Assembly: GCA_028532985.1 (NCBI GenBank)
Contig: JANCIK010000002.1
Coordinates: forward strand, 2,604,001-2,668,000
DNA: 64,000 bases
Source of the DNA: Stropharia rugosoannulata
Taxonomy: Eukaryota; Basidiomycota; Agaricomycetes; Agaricales; Strophariaceae
Direction: 5' to 3'
The stretch's first letter is position 1. Each line of letters opens with the position of its first letter. Positions 1-10,127 of this stretch are shown one piece after another. The position numbers were made by a program, and so were the translations under genes. Under the pieces are notes generated by a model. It was not told the DNA's origin, did not search any database, and was given only the letters and a program-made list of their open reading frames with translations.

Positions 1-1993
1 ACCGCAGCAGAGAGGTGAATCTCATTGCTGATCTCTACGATCCTTTTTCTGACACTTCTAGTAGCCGGCAATTCTCCATAACATTTGACGCTCTCCTAGT
101 AGGCCATGAGGCCGGCATTACATCTCTGTCTTGGAGACCGAGCAGTAGTTCAACGCCAACCTTACTGTCGACTTCCACCGATTCATCTCTTATCCTTTGG
201 TCTCCATCGACAGTCTTTGACCCATCAACTGATGAATCCTCTTCAATCTGGATCAATCGACAGCGGTTCGGAGACGTTGGTGGCCAAAGGCTAGGGGGTT
301 TCATAGGAGGACTCTGGGCGAAAAAAGGAGCCGAAGCTTTAGCATGGGGATGGTCTGGTGGCTGGAGAAGATGGTGGTCCACAAATCCATCAGGAGAAAT
401 TGCTAACGAGGTCTGGAATGAGCAGGGTGCTGTTACTGGCCACAAAGGACCCGTTAAGGGCCTCGATTGGAGTCCTGACGGAAAGTACCTCATTTCAGCC
501 GGGTGCGTGGCCTGTCAGATAGAATTGCACAGGTGTTCATGATCATTATTGCAGGCTGGATCAAACCACCAGAATACACGGGCCCGTGCATTTAAAGGCA
601 GGGTCCCAGGACTCGTATTCTTGGCACGAAATTGCGCGGCCTCAAGTTCACGGATACGATTTACTGAATGTCGTCTTCATCGATCCGCTCAGGTTCGCCA
701 GCATTGCAGACGAAAAGGTGCTCCGCGTGTTTGAAGCCCCACGCACCTTTGTGCAATTGGCGGAGACTCTCGGAGTTGCGCATTTTGACCAAAAAGAGGT
801 GCGCTCTTCTTCTGTTGCAGTGAGTTATCTGCAAAGTGCTCATTACCCTGTTTAGCACGAAAGGCCTGTGGGCGCGAATGTACCCCCGCTTGGGTTGTCC
901 AACAAAGCTATCAATGACGGTAAGAAGCATCAATCTTTCCTTTTACGGGTTGATGCCTAATCGGTTATGCAGGTCCACAGAGTCTCATTGGAGAGACCGA
1001 CCTCAGCCGGAGACCCTTTGACAGCGAGCTCGCATCCATCACGCTCTGGCCAGAAATTGAGAAGGTGTTTGGGCATGGATATGAAGTACGGATCTTATTT
1101 TCATTCCATTCATGAGCAGCAGCATTTGAACACAATTTCCGCAGTCTATCACGCTGGGCATATCGAATGCACGGAAACTCATTGCGACGGCATGTAAATC
1201 GACGAATGCTGAGCACGCCGTGGTCCGTGTTTATGACACGGAGACGTATAAACCGGTTGGACGCCCACTAGAAGGACACATATTGACTGTCACACGGGTG
1301 GCTTTCAGCCCAGATGATTGTCTTATCTTGACAGTTTCCCGAGATAGGACATGGAGACTATTCGAGCTGCAGGACGACGGAGGTGAGTATCTTTGCATAG
1401 TCGGCGCAAAGGTTGTGTGTTAACAGGATAATTCCAGGGTATCTACCAGTCGCGGCAGACAAATCTCATGGGCGTATTATTTGGGACTGCGGTTGGTCCG
1501 CCGAGGGCGATATCTTCGCCACGGCGTCGCGAGACAAAACTGTACGCGCGCGCTTTCCACTCTGTGTCAATGCCGGCTAGCTTAACGTATATCTATAGGT
1601 CAAACTGTGGCAGAAAGTCGACACCGCGTGGAAAGCGATCCACACCTTCAAGCTTGCACAGGCAGCAACCGCGGTAGCGTTTGCTCCGGAAGTCAATGGG
1701 CAGAGGTGCGTTTTGTCCTCCATTCGATTTTTGTTTGTTTGTTGCGGGCTGACTCGAGTGCTCTGCGCAGACGGCTGGCGATTGGGCTGGAGAACGGCGA
1801 GGTCGCGATATACGCTGGATCCTCAGCGTCGCCCGCCGAATGGAAGGAGCGCGGGACCATCGGGTCGCGCCTTGCGCATGTCGATCACATCCACCGAATG
1901 AGCTGGCGGCCTACGGAGGGACACGACGAATTGGCAACATGCAGCGAAGATGGTACATTGAGAGTCCTAAAAGTGGGCCCGGGTCTGGGGTAG
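1..1993 (+). CDS. ELP2: Elongator complex protein 2 (ELP2), 5' truncated by window
   Basis: C-terminal part of the WD40 scaffold subunit of Elongator, which modifies wobble uridines of tRNA in the cytoplasm. The reading frame is open from about base 3 and is split by several short introns. Diagnostic ELP2 stretches are GHEAGITSLSW, the block around WINRQRFGDVGG followed by GGFIGGLW, SYSWHEIARPQVHGYDL, ITLWPEIEKVFGHGYE, and the terminal repeats SRDRTWRLF, ASRDKTVKLWQ and MSWRP...LATCSEDGTLRV. The stop is at 1991-1993. The family is about 800 residues long; roughly the last 500 are here, so the N-terminal propeller lies outside the window. Two exon joins lie in reading frames that change at GT..AG introns, as expected for real splicing. 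Identification is strong; the exact internal splice sites are approximate. Confidence 0.93.
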
Positions 1994-2311
1994 TATAGGA
2001 CCCACGCAAAACTATTTTTTTAATACTAGAAATACGAAAAAATGAGAGAGAGAAACGAGAAAAGCTTGTTTATACAGTGTGTATGAACGGTAGTCGCAAC
2101 AGTAAGGAAACATCTGGGGTAGCGGGGGAATAGGGCGGACAGTGTGATCGTGCAGTGGTACGTGAGGGTTCGGTGGGGGGATGGGGTATACACCAACGGG
2201 GTGGATAGTGCGATTTAGTAGTAAGTAACAAGAAACAAAGGACGACGACGACGACATTGGAAACACAGTTATGCACAGTAAGGATACAAGAACATGTTGG
2301 GCGCTCGCTAT
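1994..2311. other. Convergent 3' intergenic region
   Basis: This 318-bp gap separates two convergent genes, ELP2 and the eIF4A-like gene. It is purine-rich on the plus strand and contains a short GAC repeat around 2242-2256. I see no gene or structured RNA in it. Confidence 0.6.
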
Positions 2312-5300
2312 TCAGACAATATCACGCAGACTCATGGGAACTTCAGGCTGTAGAAATGGCAGTGTGTCAGTCAGTCAGTCAGGACGCGCGCAGTCAGTAG
2401 TACTTACACATTTGATTCTGGGCGACGCGAAATGAGCACACGGTTCGGGGGTGTAGATAAAGAAGGAAGAGACGTACTTGTAGAAACATTCTATAGATCG
2501 GAGCATTTCGACGTCGCCGCCTGTCGCGGTGACAAAGTTGACCACGACGCCGGCGCGCGCGTAGTTGGACGCGATGGCGCATGAGACCCTGCGTAGCGCG
2601 CGGATCAGCTGCATGCGACTAGGAGTATGAATGGAACGACGTACCGGTGCGAGTACTCCTCTACCGCCTTGGGCAGATCTATGTGTGTGTGTGAGTAGCG
2701 TGCGCGGCAGAAGGACGGGGCACTCACCGTAATTGATGACGAGAGGGACGTGCGGCACCTCGTTGTTCTTCAGCTGGATGTCGTACACGACCAGCACCTT
2801 GGTCGCCGCCTGCCGCAGCCCGCCGGACGCGTTCCGGAACTTGCTCAGCGCAGTCAACCGCGCCGCCGAGTTCATATCCCCGTTCTGCACCACCGACATT
2901 AGCACTATAACGCATGAATACAGAGGAAACGTACCAGCGCAATGGCCTCGAGCCCACGGCTCGCGAGCTTGTACACGACCGCGTCGAGCGCCGTCACACC
3001 GCCCACATGGACGATGGCCTGCGGCACATCAACATCATCAAATATATCCGCAAGCGCATCAAGCTTCCACTCGCGCGCCTGCGTCGTCTCAGCACTCGAC
3101 GCACTACGGCCCGAGCCAATGATACCCAGTCCGCCCGCACCAGCAGTCGCAGCAAGCGGGTCCGAGCGCCCACCAGCAGTGAACGCGAGGTATAGATAAA
3201 ACTGGCGCAGCCCGCGCGAACCCTGCGCCGCCTCAGGCCCACTCGCAGCCGCCGTCCCATCGCGCCGCACGAGCACGCGTACAGGTTCCCGCAGGTGGAT
3301 CGCTGTCGCGAGGTTCAGCACGTCCTGCGGCACCGTGTTCGAGAACAGCGCCGTCTGCCGCTCGATCGCGAGGACGGGGGGTGACCCGCCGGAGCTTGCG
3401 CCGCTCGTGGGCGTGCTCGGCTCGGGCGCGGGCGAGGGCGCGGTGGAGAAGCGCCGCACGGGTGCGTTGCCTGGTGCGGCTGCTGCTGGGATGACGGGGT
3501 TCCCGGGCTCGAACGGCGACGTAAAGGTCGTCGCGGGCGGGGCGATCGGGGGCGGCGGGACGTTCGGGGTGCCTGCAGCGGGCAAGGGGCGCGAGCGCGG
3601 GTTCGGGAGGAGCTTGACGATATTAAACACAAAGTCGTGCAAATTGCGCGCGATAAGCTGGTCGACTTCGTCGAGGACGAGGAAGCGGACCTCTGCGCCG
3701 GAGATACCTCCAGGGGCGGTGAAGAGGGCGTGCAGCTTCTGCGGGGTGCCGCAGATGATATGGGGCATGTTCTGCTGGAGCATGCGCAGCTCCTGGGCAA
3801 AGTCAGGCCCGGCGGTGGACGTGCCCGTGCCGAGGGCGGAGCGGACGCCGATGGGGCTGCCCAGGTCGCGGATCATGCGATGGGCCTGGTTGGCCTGGTC
3901 GACGGTGGTGGAGACCATGATGACGATGGGCCCGCGGTTGGGGCGGGCAGAGATGCTGGTGACTGCGACCTGGATAGCGGGGATGACGTAGGCGGCGATG
4001 CGCTCCTGGGTGGGCGGAGCCTGGGCGATGATGTCTGCGCCGCGGAGCAGGAAGGGGAGGGCGCGCTGCTGGATCTTGTTCGGGGGGCCGACGCCAAACT
4101 TTGCGAGAGAGCGGAGGAGCTCCGGGGCGAGACTGAGCTGATCCCACTTGGAGATGATAGGCCCGCTCTCGCGCGCTGCGGCTGATGAGTTGGGCGATGG
4201 GGCGGCCCAGCTGTCGGGGAGCATGTCCGGGAGAACCTGGAGGCGGGGTCAGATCTGGGAGAGGAGATGAAAGACACGACTTACGCCCGACGCGCGGCGC
4301 TTATCACCGATAGGCGGGCGACCCAGCTGGGCGATGTTGATGCTGGGCTCCGAGGGGCGGCGGTGGGGATCGAGGTTACCGGGGGACCAGGACTGGTTGC
4401 GCATGAAGGCGCTTGGGGGCCGCGGTGCGACGCGCAGGTCTGGGCGGGCTGGGAGACCGAGGCCGAGAGACTGTGTGTTGGCCATGGTAGGCGGGGGCGG
4501 GATGCGCTGGTTGGGTGCGACATCGAGCGGGGAGGGGGCGGCTATGGAACCGCGCTCTGAGGCGGCCTGTGTCTGGAGGGCGAGGAGCTGGCCGACGGAA
4601 GAGGTGAGGGTGCTGAGGCGCTGAGCGATGGAGGTGATATCGTCTGGCTGGTTGGGAGGGATGTTGCTGATGGAGGGGCGGGGCTTGAGGAGGGCGGGTG
4701 GGGGAGCGTTGGAGGCAAAGGGGTCGTGGAACTCGGGGACGGGGTGGAGGGTGCCGTTTGTGTGGGGGGCGGGGGTGCTGCCGAGGGCGCGCTCGACGAG
4801 GAGGTTGACCTTGCGGTTGATGTCTGCAAGGTCGCGCTGTATCTCGCGGGTAGTGTACTCGCAGACAAGGAGACGGTCGACAACATCCCTAAAGGCAGGT
4901 GCGGCCCTGAGCTGTGCGTCAAAGTGGGCGTTGAGCTGGTCGGTCAGGCGGGGGTGGTTGTCGATGGAGGAGGGCGGGCTGGGCGAGGAGAAGGAGGGCG
5001 GGCCTCTGTCGTTGGTGGGGGCAAAGGGCGGGGCGAAACGGTCGAGGGGGAGCTGCTGGCGGGCAGCGAAGAACGAGGCGGCGGGGGTGTGGTGACCGCT
5101 GCCAAATGCGTCGTCGTCGACGTGCAGGCTGTCGTCTGACTCTGGCAGGGTGCCGAGGAGGTTGAGGAGACCGCTGGAGTCCCTGGCGGTGCGCGTGGTG
5201 TCGCGCGGTGCGGGGGACGAGTTGTGGAAGGGCGGGGAGGATACGTCTGAGAGAGACGAGGCACTGCGACGGTCGTCATGGTCGTCGTCTGGGGGTCTTA

Positions 5301-5358
5301 TTGCATTTGCGGGGAAGAAGGGCATGGAGGCGGGGTTGAGGGCAGCACTCCGAGCCAT
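2312..5358 (-). CDS. eIF4A-like DEAD-box protein with lost catalytic motifs (pseudo-helicase)
   Basis: I assemble seven exons: 4285-5358, 2935-4236, 2728-2884, 2645-2678, 2478-2588, 2408-2417 and 2312-2347. They total 2724 nt and code for 907 residues in one open frame. The first 358 residues are a low-complexity Ser/Pro-rich extension with one helix-prone patch. The rest follows eIF4A closely: Q motif (KIQQRAL), the GADIIAQA strand, ICGTP, VLDEVD in place of DEAD, the motif V strand VINYDLP, and an end (CPEVPMSLRDIV) the same length as the eIF4A end. Key residues are missing. Walker A GxGKT reads APPTQERI, motif Ia PTRELA is gone, SAT reads SNT, and HRxGRxxR reads HRVSCAIA. It is therefore unlikely to hydrolyse ATP or unwind RNA. 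A binding or dominant-regulatory role in translation or splicing is inference. A local sequencing error cannot explain changes spread over six motifs. Confidence 0.85.
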
Positions 5359-5579
5359 GGCTGGAGAGAACGACGCGGGGAGCGGGCAGCTGGCGTTGCA
5401 TGGCTCCCTTAGTCAGCTTATATAATAATTACTACTAGTCTACACTACAGTCTTTACAAACGAAATGCCCCATATCCGCATCCGGTCGTTCACTGGGTCG
5501 CTAAAGTCCCGCTCCGTCGTAGATCGCACTGGCCTGCTCGTCTCAGTATTAATTCGCCCATCATCCACATCTGCCACAC

Positions 5580-6386
5580 TCACTTGCCTGCACCCCCTTT
5601 CTTCCCCACCTTGCGCTGTGCCATCGTCGCCATCATCACTGCACTCTATCAGCATCGACTCATCCTCGTTTTCATCCTCACTTACTCTCAGCTGCGTCAG
5701 AAACCTCGGGCAGGTCCCCCGGCGACGACACCACCTACTCCGAATCAGCACCCCAATCACAGATCATCAATCAGTCACACCCACCACAAGCCGCGCACCC
5801 GCAAGCACGCTGTCGTGCAGCCCCAGCGCATTCAATGCCGCCTCCCGCTGCCCAAACTCCATCGACGCGTAGTACCGGTTCCGCACAGGTCCCTCCAGCA
5901 CCCCCGCCCTCACGCTCCCTCCCATCACCCCAGTGCTCATCCGCAGAATCGTCCGCCCAATCCTCCCGCACTGCTTAAAGTGTCCCCGCAGCATCTCCTC
6001 CGTCGCTCCTTGAGGCAGCTGCATCAATCACATCCTTAGCATCCACAATCCTGCCTCCTAACTGCCCGACTTACGTTCCCGATGTATACGTGCTTGTTTA
6101 TCTTGGCCCGCGCCACCGCCTGCCCCGTCCTATCAGCCACCCTAATCGTCCCCTTCTGCTTCTTCTTCAGCGCCTCTACCGCGTCTGCCTTTTTGCTCCC
6201 AGTCCGCTGCACACTCCGCGTTCGTTTCTTCGCAGGTTGCTTTTATCCTATCATCAACTCACCGCCTTCATCAAACACGCGTCCACTCACCTTGCGCCCT
6301 GCACCCTTTGATGTCCCTGCAGCATTCGCATTCGCCACTTCGGTCGTCGATACACTTCCACCAGATCTCAGTCCGTAGCGCGCCAT
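5580..6386 (-). CDS. Small basic RRM-domain RNA-binding protein
   Basis: I assemble five exons: 6291-6386, 6075-6239, 5785-6018, 5686-5734 and 5580-5638. They total 603 nt and give 200 residues. The N-terminal 85 residues are Lys/Arg-rich (KKRTRS, EALKKKQKG) and probably nuclear or nucleolar. A single RRM follows: RNP2 is HVYIGNLP, RNP1 is degenerate (RNRYYASMEF), and the last strand reads ARLVVVSSP. A basic tail ends in KVGKKGGAGK. A shorter model that reads through the third intron stops at 5767 and would cut the last RRM strand, so I prefer the spliced form. The partner RNA is unknown. The gene is divergent from FMC1, with 242 bp between the start codons. Confidence 0.75.
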
Positions 6387-6628
6387 TTCTGTTTGCTGCT
6401 CCTCAGCTGCCTGCTAAGTGATGCCTTATATATAGTACACGGTGGTGCCACTGCGGTCGCTTTCAAGGAGGGCCACTGCTTCAAGCTTGGGCGCAATCAC
6501 TGTAATAACCCAATTAGGAATCCCCTTAATTCAAATACACACTTAAATAATGGCCACAATCACGTAATCAGAAAACTCGCACGTGCACACGTCGTTTCGC
6601 GACGAGGCCGCACACACTGCTTCCATCC

Positions 6629-7027
6629 ATGTCGTCACAAAGAGCTACCCTCTACCGTAGCCTCCTGCGCGAGCTGCGCCATACCGTGCGTCTTTTGCAG
6701 ACTATGCCTTGCATGTGCTGACAGTTTACAGGTCGCCGCGCCGCGCAAAATCAACAAGGGCATCGTCGCGCAGTTCCGGTCTGTCGCCGAAAAGCTGACC
6801 GACGACAGCAAGCAGGACTTTGAGAATGCAGTCAACTTTATCCGTGCGCAGCGGGAGCACAAGGTGAGACTTCAGTGGTGTGCTGTGGGAGCGGGACGTG
6901 GCTAAAGAGCGGACAGCGGCTGCTTGCGCGGTACAACCCGACGTTCGACCTGACGAGTCAAGAGAGGGTAAAGGCGACTGCGCGGAGGGTGGGACTGGAT
7001 ATGCCGGTGACATACAAACCGGAGTGA
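6629..7027 (+). CDS. FMC1: FMC1-like mitochondrial ATP synthase assembly factor (LYR-type)
   Basis: Three exons (6629-6685, 6732-6863, 6917-7027) give 99 residues. FMC1 helps assembly of the F1 part of mitochondrial ATP synthase in the matrix; in yeast it supports Atp12. The N-terminus reads TLYRSLLRELRHT, the LYR-like first helix of the family. The C-terminus reads YNPTFDLTSQERV then ARRVGLDMPVTYKPE, matching the end of animal FMC1 (VGLKLP). The start at 6629 was chosen because it begins the LYR helix directly. Both introns are about 50 nt with good GT and AG ends. It lies 78 bp upstream of SUA5 on the same strand. Confidence 0.8.
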
Positions 7028-7105
7028 GTACTCTAGTGGAGACTGTTGTAGCGTGTAAACAGAGCCCAACAACAAAATCAACTCTTTATCCTGTCCCATC
7101 ACAGT

Positions 7106-8299
7106 ATGCACACTCAAATCCTGCACTGCGATCCCACTGCCATCCACTTTCTCGATGATGATGAGCCCCAGATCTCGTGCCCCGAAACGCTCGCCGCGCT
7201 GACCACTGCCGCGCACCATCTCGTCGAGCGTACTGATTGCGTCGTGTTCCCGACAGAGACCGTCTACGGCCTCGGCGCACTCGCCCTCGACCCGACCGCC
7301 GCCGCTAAAATCTTCGCCACCAAGGGCCGCCCGCCCGACAACCCGCTCATCGTTCACGTCTCCTCACTTCCCATGTTGCACACCCTTCTGCCCCCCGGAT
7401 ACGCCCTCCCGCCCGCCTACACCGCTCTCATCCGCCACTTCTGGCCCGGCCCGCTCACCCTCCTCTTCCCGCGCCACCCGCCCGCCGTCCCCGCCCTCGT
7501 CTCTGCCGGCCAGCCCGCCGTCGCCGTCCGCCTCCCCGCCCACCCCGTCGCCCGCGCCCTCATCGCCCTCGCCCGCGCACCCCTCGCCGCCCCGAGCGCC
7601 AACTCCTCCGGCAAGCCCTCCCCCACCCGCGCAGAGCACGTCGCCCGCGATCTCACCGGCCGCGTCCCGCTCATCCTCGACGCCGGGCCATGCGCAGTCG
7701 GCCTAGAGAGCACCGTCGTCGACGGCCTCCACCCCGATGGCCACCTCCGCGTCCTCCGCCCCGGCGGCGTCACCGTCGAGGACCTCGAGCGCGTCCTGCT
7801 CGAGGAACGCGTATTAGCGCCTGACGGCTCCGGCCCCCCGCGCGTCCTCGTGCACCGCCGCGACTACGCCGACGAGCAGCTCGAGAGCGCGCCGACGACG
7901 CCTGGGATGAAGTACCGGCACTACTCCCCCGCCGTCCCCGTCGTCCTCCTCTGCACGCGCTCTGCACCCTCCACTCCTCCCCCATCCACGATGCCCGCCT
8001 TCCTCGCCTCGCTCCCCGCGCGCGGCGTCTCCAAAATCGGCGTGCTCGCACCGAGCAGCTCGCCCATATGGGACTGTCTGTCCTCCGTCCCTTCTATCGC
8101 GTGGACGCGCTTCCCACTCGGGCGCGGCGCAGACGATCTGGCGGCGGTTGCGCGGGGCCTGTTTGATGGCCTGCTGAGTCTCGAGGCGGCGGGTGTGCAG
8201 ATGATGCTCGTCGAGGAGGTCGCGGAGGAGCGTGAGGGCCTTGCGGTTATGAATCGTGTGCGGAAGGCTGCGAGTGAGGTTGTTATCGTTAGGTATTGA
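7106..8299 (+). CDS. SUA5: Threonylcarbamoyl-AMP synthase SUA5
   Basis: SUA5 makes threonylcarbamoyl-AMP from threonine, bicarbonate and ATP, the first step of t6A37 formation on ANN-decoding tRNAs. The gene is intronless and codes for 397 residues. The YrdC domain covers about residues 30-235: FPTETVYGLGALA, the KGRPPDNPLIVHV loop, FWPGPLTLLF, AAPSANSSGKPSPT and LESTVVDG. The linker PGMKYRHYSP and the C-terminal SUA5 domain follow, as in full-length fungal and archaeal SUA5. Length and motif order are normal, so it should be active. Codon third positions are extremely GC-rich. Confidence 0.95.
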   Translation: MHTQILHCDPTAIHFLDDDEPQISCPETLAALTTAAHHLVERTDCVVFPTETVYGLGALALDPTAAAKIFATKGRPPDNPLIVHVSSLPMLHTLLPPGYALPPAYTALIRHFWPGPLTLLFPRHPPAVPALVSAGQPAVAVRLPAHPVARALIALARAPLAAPSANSSGKPSPTRAEHVARDLTGRVPLILDAGPCAVGLESTVVDGLHPDGHLRVLRPGGVTVEDLERVLLEERVLAPDGSGPPRVLVHRRDYADEQLESAPTTPGMKYRHYSPAVPVVLLCTRSAPSTPPPSTMPAFLASLPARGVSKIGVLAPSSSPIWDCLSSVPSIAWTRFPLGRGADDLAAVARGLFDGLLSLEAAGVQMMLVEEVAEEREGLAVMNRVRKAASEVVIVRY

Positions 8300-9339
8300 C
8301 TTTTTTCTTTCTTTCTTTCTTTGTGCGTTAGACTGGGTAGATAGATAGAGTGTTTGTGGTGTTATCTTTGACAGTCTATGATAGATGAGATATTAGGGCT
8401 CGAGCTCTGTCCTAATCTAAGGCGCGTGCTGTCGCGTGTTAACGTACTTGCCCTTGCATTCAGTCAGATGCTTGCACAACCTGTCTACCAACAGCCTCGA
8501 CCATGATTGCATATTGCAGCCCTCATGCCCTCGAATCATACACATCATCCTCCTCCGAGTCTGATGCTCACATTGGCTAGGTGTAAACGATGAAATGTAG
8601 AATCATAATTGGTGCTTGGGATGGGATATGATTTGCAGGCCCGAGGCCGAGTCTGTTTTCCCCTCAAAATTTGAGTACATGGGGCGTTCCATCCTCAGTC
8701 ATGCAAATACCAGATACATAGAGCGATTATTTTTTACAATCGGCATCGCGAGCACGGCATAGCTATTCAGATCGGGTAGACAAAGCGCTTCCTTTTCTTT
8801 ATCGAAGTTGATATCTTCAAAGGGTGTGGACTTGACCGTCGCATACGCATACGCGTATGTGCACTGCACGACAATGAACTTAATACAATGCATATCAAGC
8901 TCTACCTGTATGTCAGCTCATTGTCGTTTCTAAATAGGGCATACAAAGGAGTGAGCCATAATGACAAAGGATTGCAGAGCATACAAAGGCTGTAGAGCAT
9001 AGAACACGAGGGCGGGAATCCGAATCCGAATACGGATCGACGTCGCCTTTGTGCATACGACGCATAAGACAGTAAGTCGAGATGCGTTGGGTGACATGAT
9101 GCACAACGGTGGCGGCTGCACTGCAGGGCATACGGTTCGGACGTGTACAACCAGTAGCACACCTGGACTGGACTCGTACGACAATGCATGCGCACACGCA
9201 CACGCACGATGCATACCATGTCAATGCGGCACGTCCCCCTGCTGTACTCGGGCACCGCCTCGGACTGCGTATAGTACCCTCGGAGCGAATCAAGTCGCCG
9301 CGCTCCGCACCGTGTACTACTACAGTATAGTATAGTACA

Positions 9340-9377
9340 GTCACGGTGCAGTGCAGTGCAGTGCAGTACAATGCAAT
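9340..9377. repeat. GTGCA pentanucleotide microsatellite
   Basis: Consecutive GTGCA units decay rightwards into GTACA and ATGCA variants. A TATAGTA run precedes them. No gene depends on it. Confidence 0.8.
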
Positions 9378-9649
9378 GCACCCGTCGGCATCGCACCCAG
9401 CCCGTGCCAGTGTCGTGGGACCCCTTGGTCAAGGCTCCATTGTTCAGGGCATCGAGGGATATAAGTATGTCTGCCAGACTCTGTGTAGACATAGTGCTTG
9501 CTTACTTACCACCACCCTGTGGGGTTTGTAGAGTGTGACTCGGGATGCTGCTGCGAGTCGACGTGGGCCCGTTAGAATTTGCGTACATCGTAGTACTTAG
9601 AATATAGGTAATTAATGTCGAGATTGGAGGTATTGGGTAGGGTAGGGTG

Positions 9650-9731
9650 GTAAGTGATGCATATTCATCGTCCAGGTAGGTGTTATATGCCAATCTTCCT
9701 GGTAAGTGATTCATAACAATCGTCCTGGTAC
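9650..9731 (+). repeat. Imperfect tandem pair, about 51-bp period
   Basis: GTAAGTGATGCATATTCATC at about 9650 and GTAAGTGATTCATAACAATC at about 9701 are followed by the same TCC(A/T)GGTA block. A third partial copy (AATCTTCCTGGTA) lies between them. Confidence 0.7.
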
Positions 9732-9823
9732 GGTACGGTACGCGCTGCTTACACTTTCCTTAGTAGTTTGAGAAGCAGCACCTTCCCGCACGCATGTGCA
9801 TAACGCACCTGGTGCGCTAGGGC

Positions 9824-9945
9824 GTGCGTACGCTCTGGTCCTGCGCATGATATCATGGTTCAAATGAGGTGAAGAGTTTGCATTTTAGAGCACGCCTTCC
9901 TCATCACATCAGTAAGTGCGTATGTTCTGGTTCTGCGCATGATAT
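9824..9945 (+). repeat. Direct repeat pair of 30 bp
   Basis: Copies at 9824-9853 and 9916-9945 differ at a few pyrimidine positions; both contain the exact string CTGCGCATGATAT. Copy starts are 92 bp apart. Confidence 0.75.
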
Positions 9946-10127
9946 GTATTAATTGACTAGACTCTTAGATTCTGTTTTTATTTTTTATTTTTTATTAGCA
10001 AACGCTCTCAAAGGTGCTCAGCCGCCCGAGTGCGCGCTTAGCGATGCGGATAGGCTGACGTGCACGGGCCCACCCGTGAGATACATATTACGGCCATTTC
10101 TTCGTTGCCCACGACCCCTCGAGACTC

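Noticed and set aside
35..493. 152-codon minus-strand frame across ELP2
   Set aside because: Shadow of the WD40 coding strand, with no independent motif.
3335..3991. Long plus-strand frames opposite the eIF4A-like gene
   Set aside because: GC-rich coding DNA opens several antisense frames; only the minus strand shows helicase-family similarity.
8902..9492. 196-codon minus-strand open frame with overlapping frames on both strands
   Set aside because: Lies in CA/GTGCA repeat sequence, has biased composition and matches no family; overlapping open frames on both strands come from the repeats.
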